A stretch of DNA of 64,000 nucleotides from Brachypodium distachyon (Eukaryota > Streptophyta > Magnoliopsida > Poales > Poaceae): NCBI RefSeq assembly GCF_000005505.3, contig NC_016133.3, positions 31,365,008 through 31,429,007 on the forward strand. Reading direction: 5' to 3'. Shown here piece by piece: positions 1-11,506 of the stretch. The stretch's first letter is position 1. Every line of letters begins with the position of its first letter. The position numbers were made by a program, and so were the translations under genes. The notes under the pieces are model-generated. The model did not search any database. It saw only the letters and a program-made list of their open reading frames with translations, and was not told where the DNA came from.

Positions 1-3000
1 GTAAAGAATATCAAAGCCAAAAGTACAGACTGACACTTTGATGTCATTTATGGTAACACCCTTGCGGGCCCTTGTGCTAAGTATCTGGAAGGAAGGAGAA
101 ATGATCTCAGAAGTCAGAACCCTACAACTGGAGGTAACAATTACATAAAAACTGGACAAAAAAACAAGGTTGTTACTAATATTATATATTATATGTGGTG
201 GCATTATGAAAGTTTACTATGAATCTTAAACAGACAAATAATACAAACCTGAAAAGGTAAAATTTTCTTCTTTTCACGGTCATAAGCAACAATTTCGCAG
301 TCCAACACAAATGACTTGACTGCAGGCTTTCGGAATCTGCATTAAGATCCTAAAGAATGTTAATTGTTGGGAATTATCAGTGCAACAGGAAATTAACAAT
401 AGGGGCACAGATTAGCTATACGCTCGTAAACAGCTCTCTAACCTAATAGGTGCATGCATTAGCTATAAGACAGAGCTTCAAACAATTTGTAGGTGAAAAA
501 TAGGAGGAGCATACCTAGAAACAGCATCAACAACATCAGGATACTTCCCAGTGTTCCGTTCAGCATTCCGACTATAAATCTCTACTGATCCATCCTCCAT
601 GCAATGAATCTTCATTCCAAATTGTAGTGTTACGTAAAGTTGTCATGGCCTCATGGGCACAAATATAAGAATAGCTCATATCCATGAGGGTTGGCCATAC
701 CTGGGCCCGTTCACCGTCATACTTGTACTCACAAGTGTACTCAAGTCCTTGGAACTTGTCGATGATCTCTGAAACAGATTTTGTTGCTTTTGCCAACATA
801 GGGCCAACAGGGACACCTATGGAGAAATTGCATGTTTCTGGAAGTTTCCAGACACCGGCTTCAAGAAGAGTCGGTACAATTCTATCATAGATAGGAAGAA
901 CTGAATATGCTTGTTTAATTATTTTTGCGGCCTTCAAAGGAAAAAAGGATAGAGATATCAGAACCGATCATAACAGTCAGTATCCATGCACAGTTCTGAA
1001 CATAATATGAGAACAAATACTCCCCCCGTTTCTTTTTGTAGGGCAATTTTGATTGGTTATGACAAGCCTTTTGACCAGCAGTTACATCATTCTTATGCAA
1101 TTTACATGACATGAAATTTATGTTATTAGATTCGTAATAAAAAGTGCTTACTTATGATTGTGATTTTGTATTATATAAACCATGTGTTTAATAAAGTCAT
1201 TGTTGATCAAAGCTTTGTCTTAGGCTCTTAGTAAATTAAAATACACCCTATATCAAGAATTGGAGATGGTATGAAAATATATTGGCCATGCATGGAACAT
1301 TGATAACCCTCCCCATAAATGCTAGGATGAATACTCCGGAGAGAACAATCTCAGTTCACAACGTCAAAGGCAACTCAGGAATGTTCAGATATATAGATTC
1401 CTATTTCTCTAGTGTGAACAAGATTAAGTGGTAATTACATGGAGCCACTAGAGAAGGATTAACAGCCCGTGGTGATAGAGATATTTATCTTTCCTGTGAA
1501 TACTGACCATTTCCAAGGTAGCAACATCACATTTATTATTCAAAGGCTGGTACCCTGATAGGAACAACAGGGATGAACATATTTGAATCCAGCACGTTGC
1601 TAAACGGAACTCGTAGAAGTTTTTGCGTCATGTGTTGCATTATAAGTTATAGCACACTACGGAGTAGATCAAATTAGTAAAGCTGCAATAGCATGCAGAC
1701 AACGTAAAGTATTCAATACCTATCCACTCAAATAAAACAATGTAAAAGTCTAGAATTGTAAGTAAAGAAATGTGTAGCAACCTCTTCAAAGGGTGATTGA
1801 ACTTTTGCTGGCGGGGATCCTTCTTCAGAATATACAGCAGCTTGCCCAAGAGCCATTTGGACAGTTTTCTCTGCCAAGCCAATACGCATCTTTGACTGCA
1901 ACAAGTGACGGTTCAGGAGTTTCTGGCCAAGAACATATATGCACACTAACCAAGCGCATTTAAGTCAACATTACAATATTTACCTGAAGAAGGCGTATAA
2001 TATATTGAGGTTCACAGTCTGTTGCAGCAACAAGAAGTCCTTTGATATGACTTCTTTTCTTATCTTGACTATCTTTGCCGGACTCCTGTAAAAAACAATA
2101 TTCTTCCTAAATGATTTCTGAAGTGGCGAGCGTTCTGGAACCAGATCATTCACTCCCTAACCTAATCGATTACTAATCAGTGTAGGTTTACTTCTGATAA
2201 TTAAGCATTCCAATACCAACCCAAAATAAATTCCAATTTCAGGTTGTGGATTATCCAGTCTCAATAAGGATAAATTTTGACTGTTTCAGTTGAGAATAAT
2301 GGCAAACGATATAACCTTGGCAATTGTCCGAAAGGTATCAAGCACACGTGCTATTGTCAGTGGTTTTGGCTTGTACATCATCTTCTGTGACAACCTGCTT
2401 GCTTTCGCCACAAGCCCCAAATCTCCCAATTCCTAAAATAACGAAGATAAATAAAGCAATCAATTTATGCCTCAGATTCCATTGATGTTGCTCAGTGCAC
2501 GTGCATAAATATCAAAATCTCACAACCTTGAGGTTCTTCTTGACATGCTCCTCTTTGCGACCATATGCTTCAGCAAGTGCACGAATGATTGATGCGTCCC
2601 CAATTCCAAGCTCAATCCCCTCATGGGGTGGCGCAATCCGGTTGGCTGAGAGGTATACTGTCGCAAGGAGATCTTCTGGTGTGGTGGCAATAATCGTCCG
2701 GAACACATTCGACAGGATCTCTGTAATGACAATCCGGCCAGACTCGTTGGAGATGAGATCAAGCGCCTGAGCCAGGAACAGGAAGGGCACAGGCTCAGTG
2801 GGCTTCCAATAGGCAGCAGCCATGGGATCAAATTCACTGCCTTTCTTCTTGAGCTCAAAAGTGGTATTCCTCTCCTCGGACTTGGTGGCATTTGAGGTTT
2901 TGCTCTTCTTCGGTGATGAGGGCCTCGTCTTATCTTCGGATTGGGACGCTTGGCCTTTAGCCTTGGTCGGCGATGGGGATGTCCTCTTTTGCTTCTCGTC

Positions 3001-3693
3001 AGACTGCGAGAGAAGGGCGTCGTCAGAGAGCTTGGCGTCAGATTTAGCCGCTAGGGTTTTCAACCTCTTTGGTGAAGGGGGCTTCTCCTCGGCCTCCAAT
3101 TTAGGGGCCGCGGCTAGCTTTTTGGACCTCGTGGGCGACGGCGACCTCTTCTTCTCGGCAGGCGAGGTCTCAGCCTGGGACTTGGCCTTAGCTGGGGACA
3201 ACGGGCGCTTTGACTTCGCCGGCGAAGGCGGCTTCTCCGCCACCGCCTGCTCGACAGCCGCGTCGTCGCCCTGGGCGGTGGTCTTCGCCCTGGGCTTCTT
3301 CGGGGACGGCGCCGCCCCGGAGGCGCCCGCGGCCCCCTTCTTCGCCTTCCTGGCGGCGTCCCGCGCGTTCCCCATGAGCACATCCGCCACGGAGCGCTTC
3401 CCCCCGGCGCCGCCCGAGGACGACATGGCTTCCGCTCCCGCGTTGGCCGCGGCTAGTGGCAGCACAGCCTCCGCCCTCTTCGGTCTCGCGGGCGGCTTCT
3501 TCTCGCTGGATTTGGCGACAGAGGGGGTGGCGGTGATTGAGCGGCGGCGGGGGGAGGCCGACGAGTATAGGCGGGGGCGGAGGAGGAGCGGGGGCGGGTG
3601 TGCGAGCGTGGTGGCTAGGGTTTTAGGCGAGGGGAGCGGGTGGCATCGGAGCAGGTGGAGCGGGGTGGTGGCGGTGGCTCGAAGGAGGAACAT
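1..3693 (-). CDS. LIG1: DNA ligase 1 (ATP-dependent), 5' eight exons, 3' part outside window
   Basis: ATP-dependent DNA ligase that seals nicks in replication and repair. Exons on the minus strand: 2527-3693, 2316-2432, 1984-2085, 1782-1895, 701-931, 515-609, 249-336 and 1-84 (cut by the window edge). All introns seen are GT-AG and the exons join in frame to 666 residues. Exon 1 carries an Arg/Ser-rich N-terminus, then a long Lys/Pro/Ser-rich disordered tail with repeated SPTK/SPAK-like units, then the start of the DNA-binding domain. The adenylation motif EYKYDGERAQ is in exon 5; the catalytic Lys is about residue 570 (codon 722-724). Exon 7 holds motif III (LDCEIVAYD). Plant LIG1 is known to use alternative starts: the ATG at 3691-3693 opens a presequence-like N-terminus (mitochondrial) and the in-frame ATG at 3424-3426 opens a nuclear-type start (residue 90). 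An additional in-frame ATG at 3811-3813 would add 40 residues and is probably upstream of the true start. Confidence 0.95.
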
Positions 3694-3813
3694 GAAGAGG
3701 GGTTTTAGCCAAGGCGGGCCTTGGTGATGGCCTGATGGGTGGGTTGGGGGACGAAGGCGCGCGAGCAGATTTTGGTTCGAGAATTGCGAAACCGGGAGCA
3801 TTTGCTTGAACAT

Positions 3814-4055
3814 TTTATTTCCGATTTCTGGATTCCCTTCCGTTCTACTACTCGATTTCGCAAAAAATTCGCAACTCGTTTGAATCAGGACTTCAGGAGT
3901 ATGTGGCTATGTTCAACCAATTCTACGGAAATACTGCAGTTTATTTCTGATTTCTGGATTCCCTTCCATTATACTCGATTTCGCAAATGATTCGCTGCTC
4001 GTTTGAATCAGGACTTCAGGAGATATGTTCAACGAATTCGACGTAAGTACTGTAG
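3814..4055. repeat. tandem duplication upstream of LIG1
   Basis: Two imperfect direct copies, 3814-3939 and 3940-4055. Both start TTTATTTC and contain GATTTCTGGATTCCCTTCC, a CGATTTCGCAAA run and GTTTGAATCAGGACTTCAGG. They lie immediately upstream of the LIG1 5' end, so they could be promoter or 5' UTR sequence. Confidence 0.85.
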
Positions 4056-5269
4056 TTTCCTAAGTTTGAGTTGTTGTTCCGATATACGATATCGCTGAGT
4101 AAAATTAGTTATAGCTGCTACTGTAAAGAGATGATTTAATCAGAAAAAAAAAATGTTACCCCCAAGCCCAAACAAGCTCAAATCGGGGTATAAAATGAGC
4201 TTAACGGTGACATTGGCTATTGTAGGTTTCTGGTTAAACTAGCACCGCAGTGTGTGTTGTTACGAACTAAAAAACGCTACATTAAAAGAAAATGTGTCTA
4301 TTGGCTATCTTAGATTGGATGACTCATATCCTTTCCCGAAGAGAAAAATATATTTTTTTGTCCTCAACTTGTCAAAAAGTATACAAATGGTTCCTTAACT
4401 TCTTACGTATACCTTTCGTGCCTCAATTGTCGAAACCGGACAACAATTGTCATTCCCCCATATGAAGAGGTATTAGTGCTGATGTATGAATCATGAATTT
4501 GGCCTCGAAATACCACATTGGCTTAGTTTTATTTATTTATTTTCTTGAGAGAATGACATCGACTGACTGGTACTTGTAGTTAGACACACATAGCGTAGCA
4601 AAACTTTGTTCTTTTATATTTGCCGGTCAGAAGCTTGATCAAGATTTTTTATATCACTTATTATATTATGTTGCAAAATATGAGGTGAAATCCACTCTTA
4701 CAGTGCAAACTATGCAAACTTCGTAGAAATCATGTTTAGAAGTTTTACAAACAAAATCTACAAAGGGTGCAAAATTTCAAATCAAAACTCACTTGCATTT
4801 GGAAGAAATTGAAAAGAGAAACTTACAAATAAATAGTGCCAAAAATGGATATTCACTATCCATGCTGAATTTTGGTTTTTCCCTTATGCTAAGCGTGACT
4901 GAATTTGGACTTGAAATTTTATACAGGTATAAAACACGTGATTTTTCTTTGAAAATTGTTTGAAATATAGTTTTCATTGGATATGCCCATATTATGTTGG
5001 TTAGTTGGGTTTGTGAACTAATCATATTCTTATTCTCTGATGATAAAAGCGTACACCTATTGCTGATCGTATATATTCTATCCTAAGCTATGCGCTGGAC
5101 AAATGTAATCGTGAGATTGCTCGTAAAATTTTTTAATTCAAAGACAACTACTGTTGTTAATTAAATTGGGTAGTTAACAGGGACTGGATGGACCAGTACT
5201 ATGAAACAAAGCGACGGCTCAGTAATTTTTAACTAGGAGTAACATACATGGCTTAATGATGGTCAGTTC
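4056..5269. other. intergenic, no gene seen
   Basis: AT-rich DNA without a credible coding region. The stretch near 4340-4450 (a 'tttttgtcctcaacttgtc' type string followed by short matches) resembles the worn terminal arm of a DNA transposon, but no partner arm was found. Confidence 0.6.
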
Positions 5270-5550
5270 CGTGGGCTTGAATCGCTATCAACTCCGTCGC
5301 GGGCGACCTGCTCAGTTGCTAATCGCTCCGATATTACCGCTGTTAACACTTAGCCACACCGTGAAATCCAAACAGATCGTTTTTACACCACGCACAAGTA
5401 TGCCCAGAACGAGCCGTTAATTCGTCCCTTAACGAGCACACCGATCGAGAGCGTATCGTGCGTAACTACACAAAAATGAATAAACACCAAGGACCAATGA
5501 TCACAAGGCAGCGGCGCACACGAAGACAGCGACTGATCCATCCATGCGCG

Positions 5551-5560
5551 CCTATATAAA
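5551..5560 (+). promoter_or_regulatory. TATA box of the 5644 pseudogene
   Basis: CCTATATAAA, about 85 bases before the ATG at 5644. It is conserved in position and sequence with the TATA boxes of the duplicate genes at 14492 and 20809. Confidence 0.75.
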
Positions 5561-5643
5561 CCACTCGAACCACACACACGCTCCATAAGCAGCCACCAGC
5601 GTGCTGTGCATGCAACGCTAGCAAACGAAGCAAGAATTGCTTA

Positions 5644-6307
5644 ATGGCGAGCCCTAAGCTTGCAGCCCTGGCCGTGCTGGTGATCCTAGTATCCTACTGC
5701 ACGCGTCGGCGCACTGCGCCGGCGCCCGGCCGTCACGGAAGGTGGACGGCGGCGGCGGCAGCACGGCGGCGGTGATGACGGTGAACGGGTTCGAGCCGGG
5801 GGAGAGCGGGGGCGGGCCGGCGGAATGCGACGGGAAGTACCACGGCGACAAGGACCTGCTGGTGGCCCTGTCCTCCGGGTGGTACTCGGGCGGGCGCCGG
5901 TGCCAGCGCGCGATCCGCATCACGAGCGCGCGGACCGGCCGCAGCGTGGAGGCCCGGGTCGTGGACGAGTGCAAATTCCCGGCACGGCTGATGCAAGATG
6001 TTGAAATATAAGTGCATTGCTATTTTTTTTTTCATTGGATCGGTTTTTTGGCTGCGTTGACTAGCGCATGAAGCTTTTCATGGTATCAGAACCAAAAGGT
6101 CTCGAGTTTGAGACCCGGTTGCCGCAATTAAATTGTAGCGTACTTTTTCGATCCATGTTTAGCCGTTTAGACCTGCGGGAGCCACACGTGAAGAACCATC
6201 CACTTATACTTTAAGACAACATCGTGGACACTTCGCCCGCCGTCTGGAAGGCGCTGGGGCTCGACACCAGCGTCGGCGAGGTGCCCGTCACGTGGTCCGA
6301 CGCCTGA
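5644..6307 (+). pseudogene. kiwellin/ripening-related protein pseudogene
   Basis: A short-type member of the family, broken twice. The start ([15 protein letters not shown]) matches the signal peptide of the 20809 paralogue. An 8-base direct duplication near 5690 (ATCCTAGT before ATCCTACTGC) then shifts the frame. The barwin-like domain continues in another frame from about 5742 ([35 protein letters not shown]). After the DEC motif an insertion of about 215 bases (about 5998-6213) interrupts the gene, and coding sequence resumes at 6214 with [16 protein letters not shown], ending TWSDA and TGA at 6305. Promoter and gene body are otherwise well kept, so inactivation may be fairly recent. Confidence 0.88.
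5998..6213. mobile_element. small inserted element with terminal inverted repeats inside the pseudogene
   Basis: About 215 bases absent from every paralogue. The left end reads TTGAAATATAAGTG and the right end reads CACTTATACTTTAA, an imperfect inverted repeat of 14 bases with 12 matches. Inside is TGGTATCAGAACC (6081-6093) followed by GAGTTTGAGACCC (6104-6116), which resembles a tRNA-type B box or primer-binding string. A short AAG duplication may flank it. I cannot say whether it is a MITE, a SINE-like or an LTR-derived miniature element. Confidence 0.7.
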
Positions 6308-8364
6308 GATCGAATTTAACCGCGCGGGAGGCCGTGGGGCGCCGGCACTCGCAGCGAGCGTGACAGCGGTCTCGATCGATCTCGTTTCACGACGACTGTT
6401 TTTACGTTGCTAGCGTAATAAACGTACGGCTTTGTTTTTACGTTGCATAATGCGATGATAATTGGGTTGGGTTTATGTATACCACGTGGCACATTAAGGT
6501 GTCTGAAGAAAAGAGTTGAATGAATCCTGCGTGTCTGTTTTTCTTTCCCTGTTTTTATACAGTTCCACTCACGTGTCTGCGTAGCTGTCGAAATGATGTC
6601 TGCTGTGATACTGTCAGTGTTAGCGAACCATGAGAAATGCTCAAAAGTGATACCCATCTTATCATGAATCAAGTACTAGCTAGTACTCCAGCTTTTGTCG
6701 ACCGGGTGCGGCTTGAAACTACCCGAACTAACTAGGCTAGGCAGATCAAGATATTGATCTTTCTGCATAATTTAGTTCTCTCTCCAGCTAACGATATACG
6801 CATGGCTACTCTCAAGGTAAATCCATCACAATTCTCATACACTTCGAGCATCAGATGATGTTCACGAATCAGATGATGTTCACGAATCACGGGCTATATA
6901 TTTCTGGACTAAAATGGAGATTAATTAGAGAATCAATACACTATCCTAATAATTTCAGATGATAAAGATGATGAGCAACCAAATGTCTTAATCTCTCATG
7001 TTAGTATTATTCAAACGCTATCAAAACATGGTCAGAGTTTAGATGCTTAATGACGTTGATTGGACCAAACTAATAGTCGGACAAAACAGCTTCGGCGAAG
7101 ATAAAAATATTCGGGCAAAATAGTCAAATTAGATTACCATATGATACTAAAATTTCCATATAAATTGGCGTCTAAATGTATTGGGGCATCTGTTTTTTAA
7201 GTTAGCTGAGAAGAATCTTATGTGAGTCAACAACCGTGAGTGTTAATAAATTCTTTAACTTCTTTTATCACCAACGTTAATTCTGTATCCATTTGAAATT
7301 AACTAGTTGCACACTTTTCCGTTAAAAAAGGGTAGTTGCACACTTTTTCAAATCGTTTGTAACCGTGCAAACATCCTGTAGAGCATACTTCAAAACTAAA
7401 ACTGCGCAATTTTCTTATGGAATGACTTTAGAGTGAATTTCACCATTTTTCTCCTCAATTGTGATTCTTTTGAAGGATTTAACATCATTTAGAAAATCTA
7501 GCTACATTTTACCCCTTAGTTGGAATCTTGACAACATTTGTAATATTTTTTTACTTGTCCACGCTGACAAGCCGGACCAAATATCAAGATGACGTGGTAA
7601 CTGACTCGCCGGGCATTTCAGATGTAATAATTAAATTATGCTAAATTATGTAGTACAGAGTTCTTTAAATCGTGCTACATTTTGTCAAATTCTGACACCA
7701 GATGGCCTATATTTAACAAAATTTAGTCAAAATCCACATACTATGACAAAATAAACATAATTTGATATGACGATTTTGCGTTTGACAACATCGTGGCATG
7801 TGGTCTAGCTTGTAGTTTTGTGACACATACCAAAATGGCGTATTTTTTTCTCATATTCAAAAATACAAGGTAAAAATGACGGAACAATTTAAATAGTACA
7901 ATCAATCTCACAAACTAACAACTAGGAGGTAAAAAGTGGAATTTACTCCGAACTTTATAAGTCATGGCGTCCAAGTAGCAGTAAGTTACACGATTCAGAA
8001 ATAACTCCGTATGTTTAACTACCATTTCCGTGCCATTGGTCACATGATACATGACAGAGGTAGTACAACCAAATGAGTAGGACAACCAAATGACTAGCAC
8101 AATGTAGGCAGAATAATAATAGAACAACTTAGTTATTCCATAACAGAACACACCAACATTGAACAGAGACTGACCACGACAGCAGGTACATCTGAGATTT
8201 GGACACCCTTGCAGGATAAATCCGCCCTACCATCCACAGACAAGATTAGTTTATTCTGCTTCTCGACCAAGGAAACCTAATCGAGATTAGCTGATTAATT
8301 AGCAACGACACTTGACGCTGACACTGACACTGACACTTGACTCGATCGATGGGTCAGACAGAAC
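6308..8364. other. intergenic, no gene seen
   Basis: The first 740 bases belong to the segmental duplication. The rest is AT-rich with no convincing coding region. A short tandem copy of ATCAGATGATGTTCACGA lies at about 6851-6886. Confidence 0.6.
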
Positions 8365-8901
8365 TCAGGCGTCGGACCAGGTGACGGGGGCCTCGCCGAT
8401 GCTGACGTCGAGTCCCAGCGCCTTCCAGACGGCGGCGGAGGTGTCCACGATGTTGTTCTTGCACCCACGCCTGGAGTCGCACTCGTCCACGACCCTGGCC
8501 ACCACGGAGCGCCCGCTGTGCTTGCTCGTGATGCGGATCCCGGCGCCGTGGCAGCGGCGCCCGCCGGCGTACCACCGCGTGGACAGCGCCACGACAAGGT
8601 CGTGGTCGCTGTGGAACTTGCCGTCGCACGCCGCTGGCCCGCCGCCGTCCTGGCCCCTCTGGAACCCGTTCGCCGTCATCACGGCAGGGGTGCCATGGCG
8701 TGCCGGCGACGGGCGGCAGCGGTGGCGCTCCCTGTGCCGCAGAATGCTCAGCACGGAGTCATCGTTGGCGTCGTGGCCGCCGCCGTCGCACCGGTCTGGC
8801 CGCTTGGCGCCGTGGTGGTGACGGGCGACGGCGCCGCCCAACGCCTGCAGCAGCAGGATGATCGCCAGCATGGCCAGGACCGCGAGCTTGCCGTTCGCCA
8901 T
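8365..8901 (-). CDS. kiwellin/ripening-related secreted protein, short type (178 aa)
   Basis: A single-exon, GC-rich gene for a secreted, probably apoplastic protein. Residues 1-26 form a signal peptide ending near GGAVA. Residues 27-70 are a His/Arg/Asp/Gly-rich linker with Cys38 and Cys62 replacing the Cys-rich N-terminal module of full kiwellins. Residues 71-178 are the barwin-like double-psi beta-barrel: [65 protein letters not shown]. Six Cys are seen in the precursor. The start is fixed by the shared MANGKLA N-terminus and a TATA box 66-79 bases upstream. Its closest relative here is the 12438 gene (same length, same Cys positions). Plant kiwellins include inhibitors of secreted fungal chorismate mutase; that role here is inferred only from family. 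Confidence 0.9.
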   Translation of the reverse strand: MANGKLAVLAMLAIILLLQALGGAVARHHHGAKRPDRCDGGGHDANDDSVLSILRHRERHRCRPSPARHGTPAVMTANGFQRGQDGGGPAACDGKFHSDHDLVVALSTRWYAGGRRCHGAGIRITSKHSGRSVVARVVDECDSRRGCKNNIVDTSAAVWKALGLDVSIGEAPVTWSDA

Positions 8902-8966
8902 CTCTAAGCTAGCTCCTTCTTGCTTAGCCTGGCGCTTAATTAGCGATCTGCGGCTGGCATGAGGAG

Positions 8967-8980
8967 TTTATATATATATA
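8967..8980 (-). promoter_or_regulatory. TATA box of the 8365 gene
   Basis: On the minus strand an uninterrupted TATATATATATAAA run, 66-79 bases upstream of the ATG at 8899-8901. Confidence 0.75.
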
Positions 8981-9699
8981 GGCGCGCGGGCTGCAGGCCA
9001 AGCACGGGGTTTGCCGATTGCCGTACCCGATCACACACATGTGCAGCGGCCTTAATTGTGTCGCTCTTGTTCATGTGTTCTACTCCTCTCCGTTTCTTTT
9101 TTTTTTGTCTTTTGCAGACGCGTGCTATTATTCCCTTCCGATGACCTCGATACAAGATGGCAATTGGCAACGATGTTTCTTTGGATCGCATGGTGTCGTT
9201 AATGTTACAACGGTAATAACTGAGACGGACAGATGGAATCAGCAATTATTACTACTGCGAGCAGGAGAAGGAAAAAAAACGCCAAGATTCAATTTGATTA
9301 ATCGTGTGGGATGACCGCGTGAGCAGGAGACAAGTCTAGTTATTGGTGTGTCCGATGTGTCGTTAGTGCTTTCTATAATCATCCAAACTGAAAGCCGTGT
9401 AACTCCGGGTACAATTCAGTAGTACGAAATATTCTTGAAAAAATGAATCGTGTTCATCTTTCTTGATTCATCAAATATATGTACAAATCTGAAGTTCAAA
9501 TCTAGGTGTTCATCTCCTTTTTTTAACAGTAAATACCTCCTTATTGCATGTTTTAAAAGGTTATATCATCAACCAAAATAGATGTATAATACTTGGGCGA
9601 GGGAAATCAAACCAGGAGATTGCGGGTGAAACTTTTGCTAACCTCGATACTCCACGGAATCGGCCATCAGTGCAAAGTGAACACGAACGAAGGCACATA
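8981..9699. other. intergenic, no gene seen
   Basis: Upstream flank of the 8365 gene followed by unremarkable AT-rich DNA. No credible gene or clear repeat was found. Confidence 0.55.
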
Positions 9700-10220
9700 T
9701 GTTAGATCGCACAGCGGTTCGGCCCAACTACTCATACATGAGCTGATTCCTTATCGGCCCAGGTCCACAAGAGCCCACAACATATAAGGCATCGAGTCTA
9801 ACTCAACCCAAAAGACCGATCCAATAGGTGAGATTTGTTCCACCTTATATGTTGTGCTCCCTCACAGTAAATTTCCGATGTGGGACTAAACCCAACATTC
9901 TCTCCCGTCACACATCGGGCTAAACGGGCTCCCCTGTCATCTGGAGATGTTAGTTTTTTTTTCCAACCATGGACCTTGATCTCCCGTTACTAAGAGATCA
10001 ACCACGAGGCTCTGATACCAATTGTTAGAGCGCACAGCGGTTCGGCCCAACTTCTCATACATGAGCTGATGCCTTACCGGTCCAGGTCCACAAGAGCCCA
10101 CAACATATAAAGCATCGAGCCTAACTTAACCCAAAAGACCGATCCAATAGGTGAGGTTTGCTCCACCTTATATGTTATGCTCCCCCACAGTCAATTTCCG
10201 ACGTGGGACTAAACCCAACA
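9700..10220 (-). mobile_element. TRIM (terminal-repeat retrotransposon in miniature), complete
   Basis: A 521-base element with two 198-base direct terminal repeats, 9700-9897 and 10023-10220. Both run TGTTAGA...CCCAACA on the plus strand (TGTTGGGTTTAGTCCCAC on the minus). The 125-base interior has no coding capacity. On the minus strand TGGTATCAGAGCC (10007-10020) follows the upstream repeat by two bases, matching the initiator-tRNA-Met primer-binding site of plant LTR elements. A purine tract (GACGGGAGAGAA) precedes the other repeat. Flanks ACATA and ACACA are a target duplication with one mismatch. Mobilisation would require proteins from another element. Confidence 0.9.
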
Positions 10221-10718
10221 ACACACACATGCAAGTAGCAACTCAACTCAAGCAAAGCAGCCCAATGCTTGGAAAAAAAAAACTATGGCATGGAAGCTGC
10301 AGAGCCTAAGTCAGGTCTCTTCTCAGATTTTTGAAATTTGATGAATGAGAACAGAATCTGAACTGAGCCGGAACGAAACATCAATTGATTTTGTTTTGTT
10401 CAGATTTTATTCCGGTTCATGGAGATTTTTGAAATATATCTGAGAAGGGGCATCATTAGTCCCATTGTTTTCTTCCCCAATCCAGCTAGCTTGGCACATA
10501 AGTGTCCAACACCTATGCATCACGCGTGACAGAAACAAGCATACTACAATGTGCAACCCAGCCACCATCCTAAGAGGCCCAGACCAAGCGATAAATAGAA
10601 GGAAAACACCGACACAATATGCATGACGAAAAAATAGTGCAGACATCACGAGAAAAAAACTAGCCTTTTCCTTCTGGGGTACAGAAAAACATTCAGCTGC
10701 AAAAACTACGGAGAGAAT
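10221..10718. other. intergenic, no gene seen
   Basis: AT-rich DNA between two transposable elements; no supported feature. Confidence 0.5.
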
Positions 10719-11506
10719 TATATTTTTGTCTCTCAATTTAATCAATGGTCAATAGACTCGAATTTGCATATATTTATTTCATCGGTTCGTAAAACCGGAT
10801 AGTTTTGGTCCCTTTTTCGATTCAGTTGGTATGACTTCACGTGGTGCTGTTTTCCTCGTGATGGCTGGTGTGTGCCTCACCGTGCGATGCACGTCAATGT
10901 CGGCCTAGTGTCAGTCACTCATTATGGTCACAGACACCACCACCACCACCACGCCGCACATGTCTACAGCGTAACCAACTTGGAGATCCACCCGATGGGT
11001 CATCACCGAGGGTCTCCGAGCCACATCGATTTTGCCTCTATCATCGCGCATAAGGCACCGCCATCAATGGCGGAATCGCTACGGTGTCGAACTTCAGCAT
11101 GTCAGACTTGTTCTCGCTGCACTCATCAAGGAAACACAAGCCTAGGACATCGACTAGCTTCGTTGGAATCACCTAGTCACTAATCAAGACCGTATGAAAG
11201 ACGACTCCTCGACGAACCGGTCGTACACAACGCCCACCTCCGAGCCACCAAACTCGAACACGAACACCAATGGAATGCACATGCCCCCGCAGGGGAGGGA
11301 AGTTGCAAGGAGGCAACGAGCGGACACGTGGAGTGTGGCGGCAGCCACGTGGTAAAGTTCATGGAAAAACATGTCACATGAAGTCAAAACCAGTCAATGC
11401 CGGTTGAATCTGAAAGAGATCAAAACTATCTCATTTTGCCAACCAAAAGACTCAATGTATCTGAGTTTACGAACCATTTCTGTCGATCAAGGGACAAAAA
11501 TATACT
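10719..11506. mobile_element. degenerate DNA transposon with long inverted terminal arms
   Basis: The left arm (about 10719-10860) and right arm (about 11360-11506) are imperfect reverse complements. Shared landmarks, in order from each end: TATATTTTTGTC, GGTTCGTAAA, ATAGTTTTG, a GATTCA string and TTCA(C/T)GTG. The interior (10860-11360) has only short chance reading frames, one with a run of His codons that I do not consider a gene. No clear target duplication was found, so the superfamily (MULE or other) is open. Confidence 0.45.

Larger units (their letters stand above)
5270..7050 (+). repeat. segmental duplication copy C (inverted relative to copies A and B)
   Basis: This block carries the 5644 pseudogene with its promoter flank and about 700 bases of 3' flank. 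It matches copy A (13718-15430) in reverse orientation. 5' flank: the CGGGCGACCTGCTCAGTTGCT string and the GTGCGTAACTACACAAAAATG stretch. 3' flank: a block near 6957-7050 containing AACCAAATGTCTTAATCTCT, mirrored at 13718-13816. Copy B at 20468-21753 shares the gene and 5' flank. The inversion makes C and A face each other with their 3' sides. Confidence 0.8.

Noticed and set aside
2822..3727. Long plus-strand open frame opposite LIG1 exon 1 (301 codons)
   Set aside because: It is the reverse of a Lys/Ser/Pro-rich coding exon; such GC-rich sequence gives open antisense frames, and no motif is present.
10868..11183. A 103-codon frame with a run of seven His codons
   Set aside because: It sits inside a worn transposon, and the His run is a CAC repeat; no signal peptide, domain or promoter.
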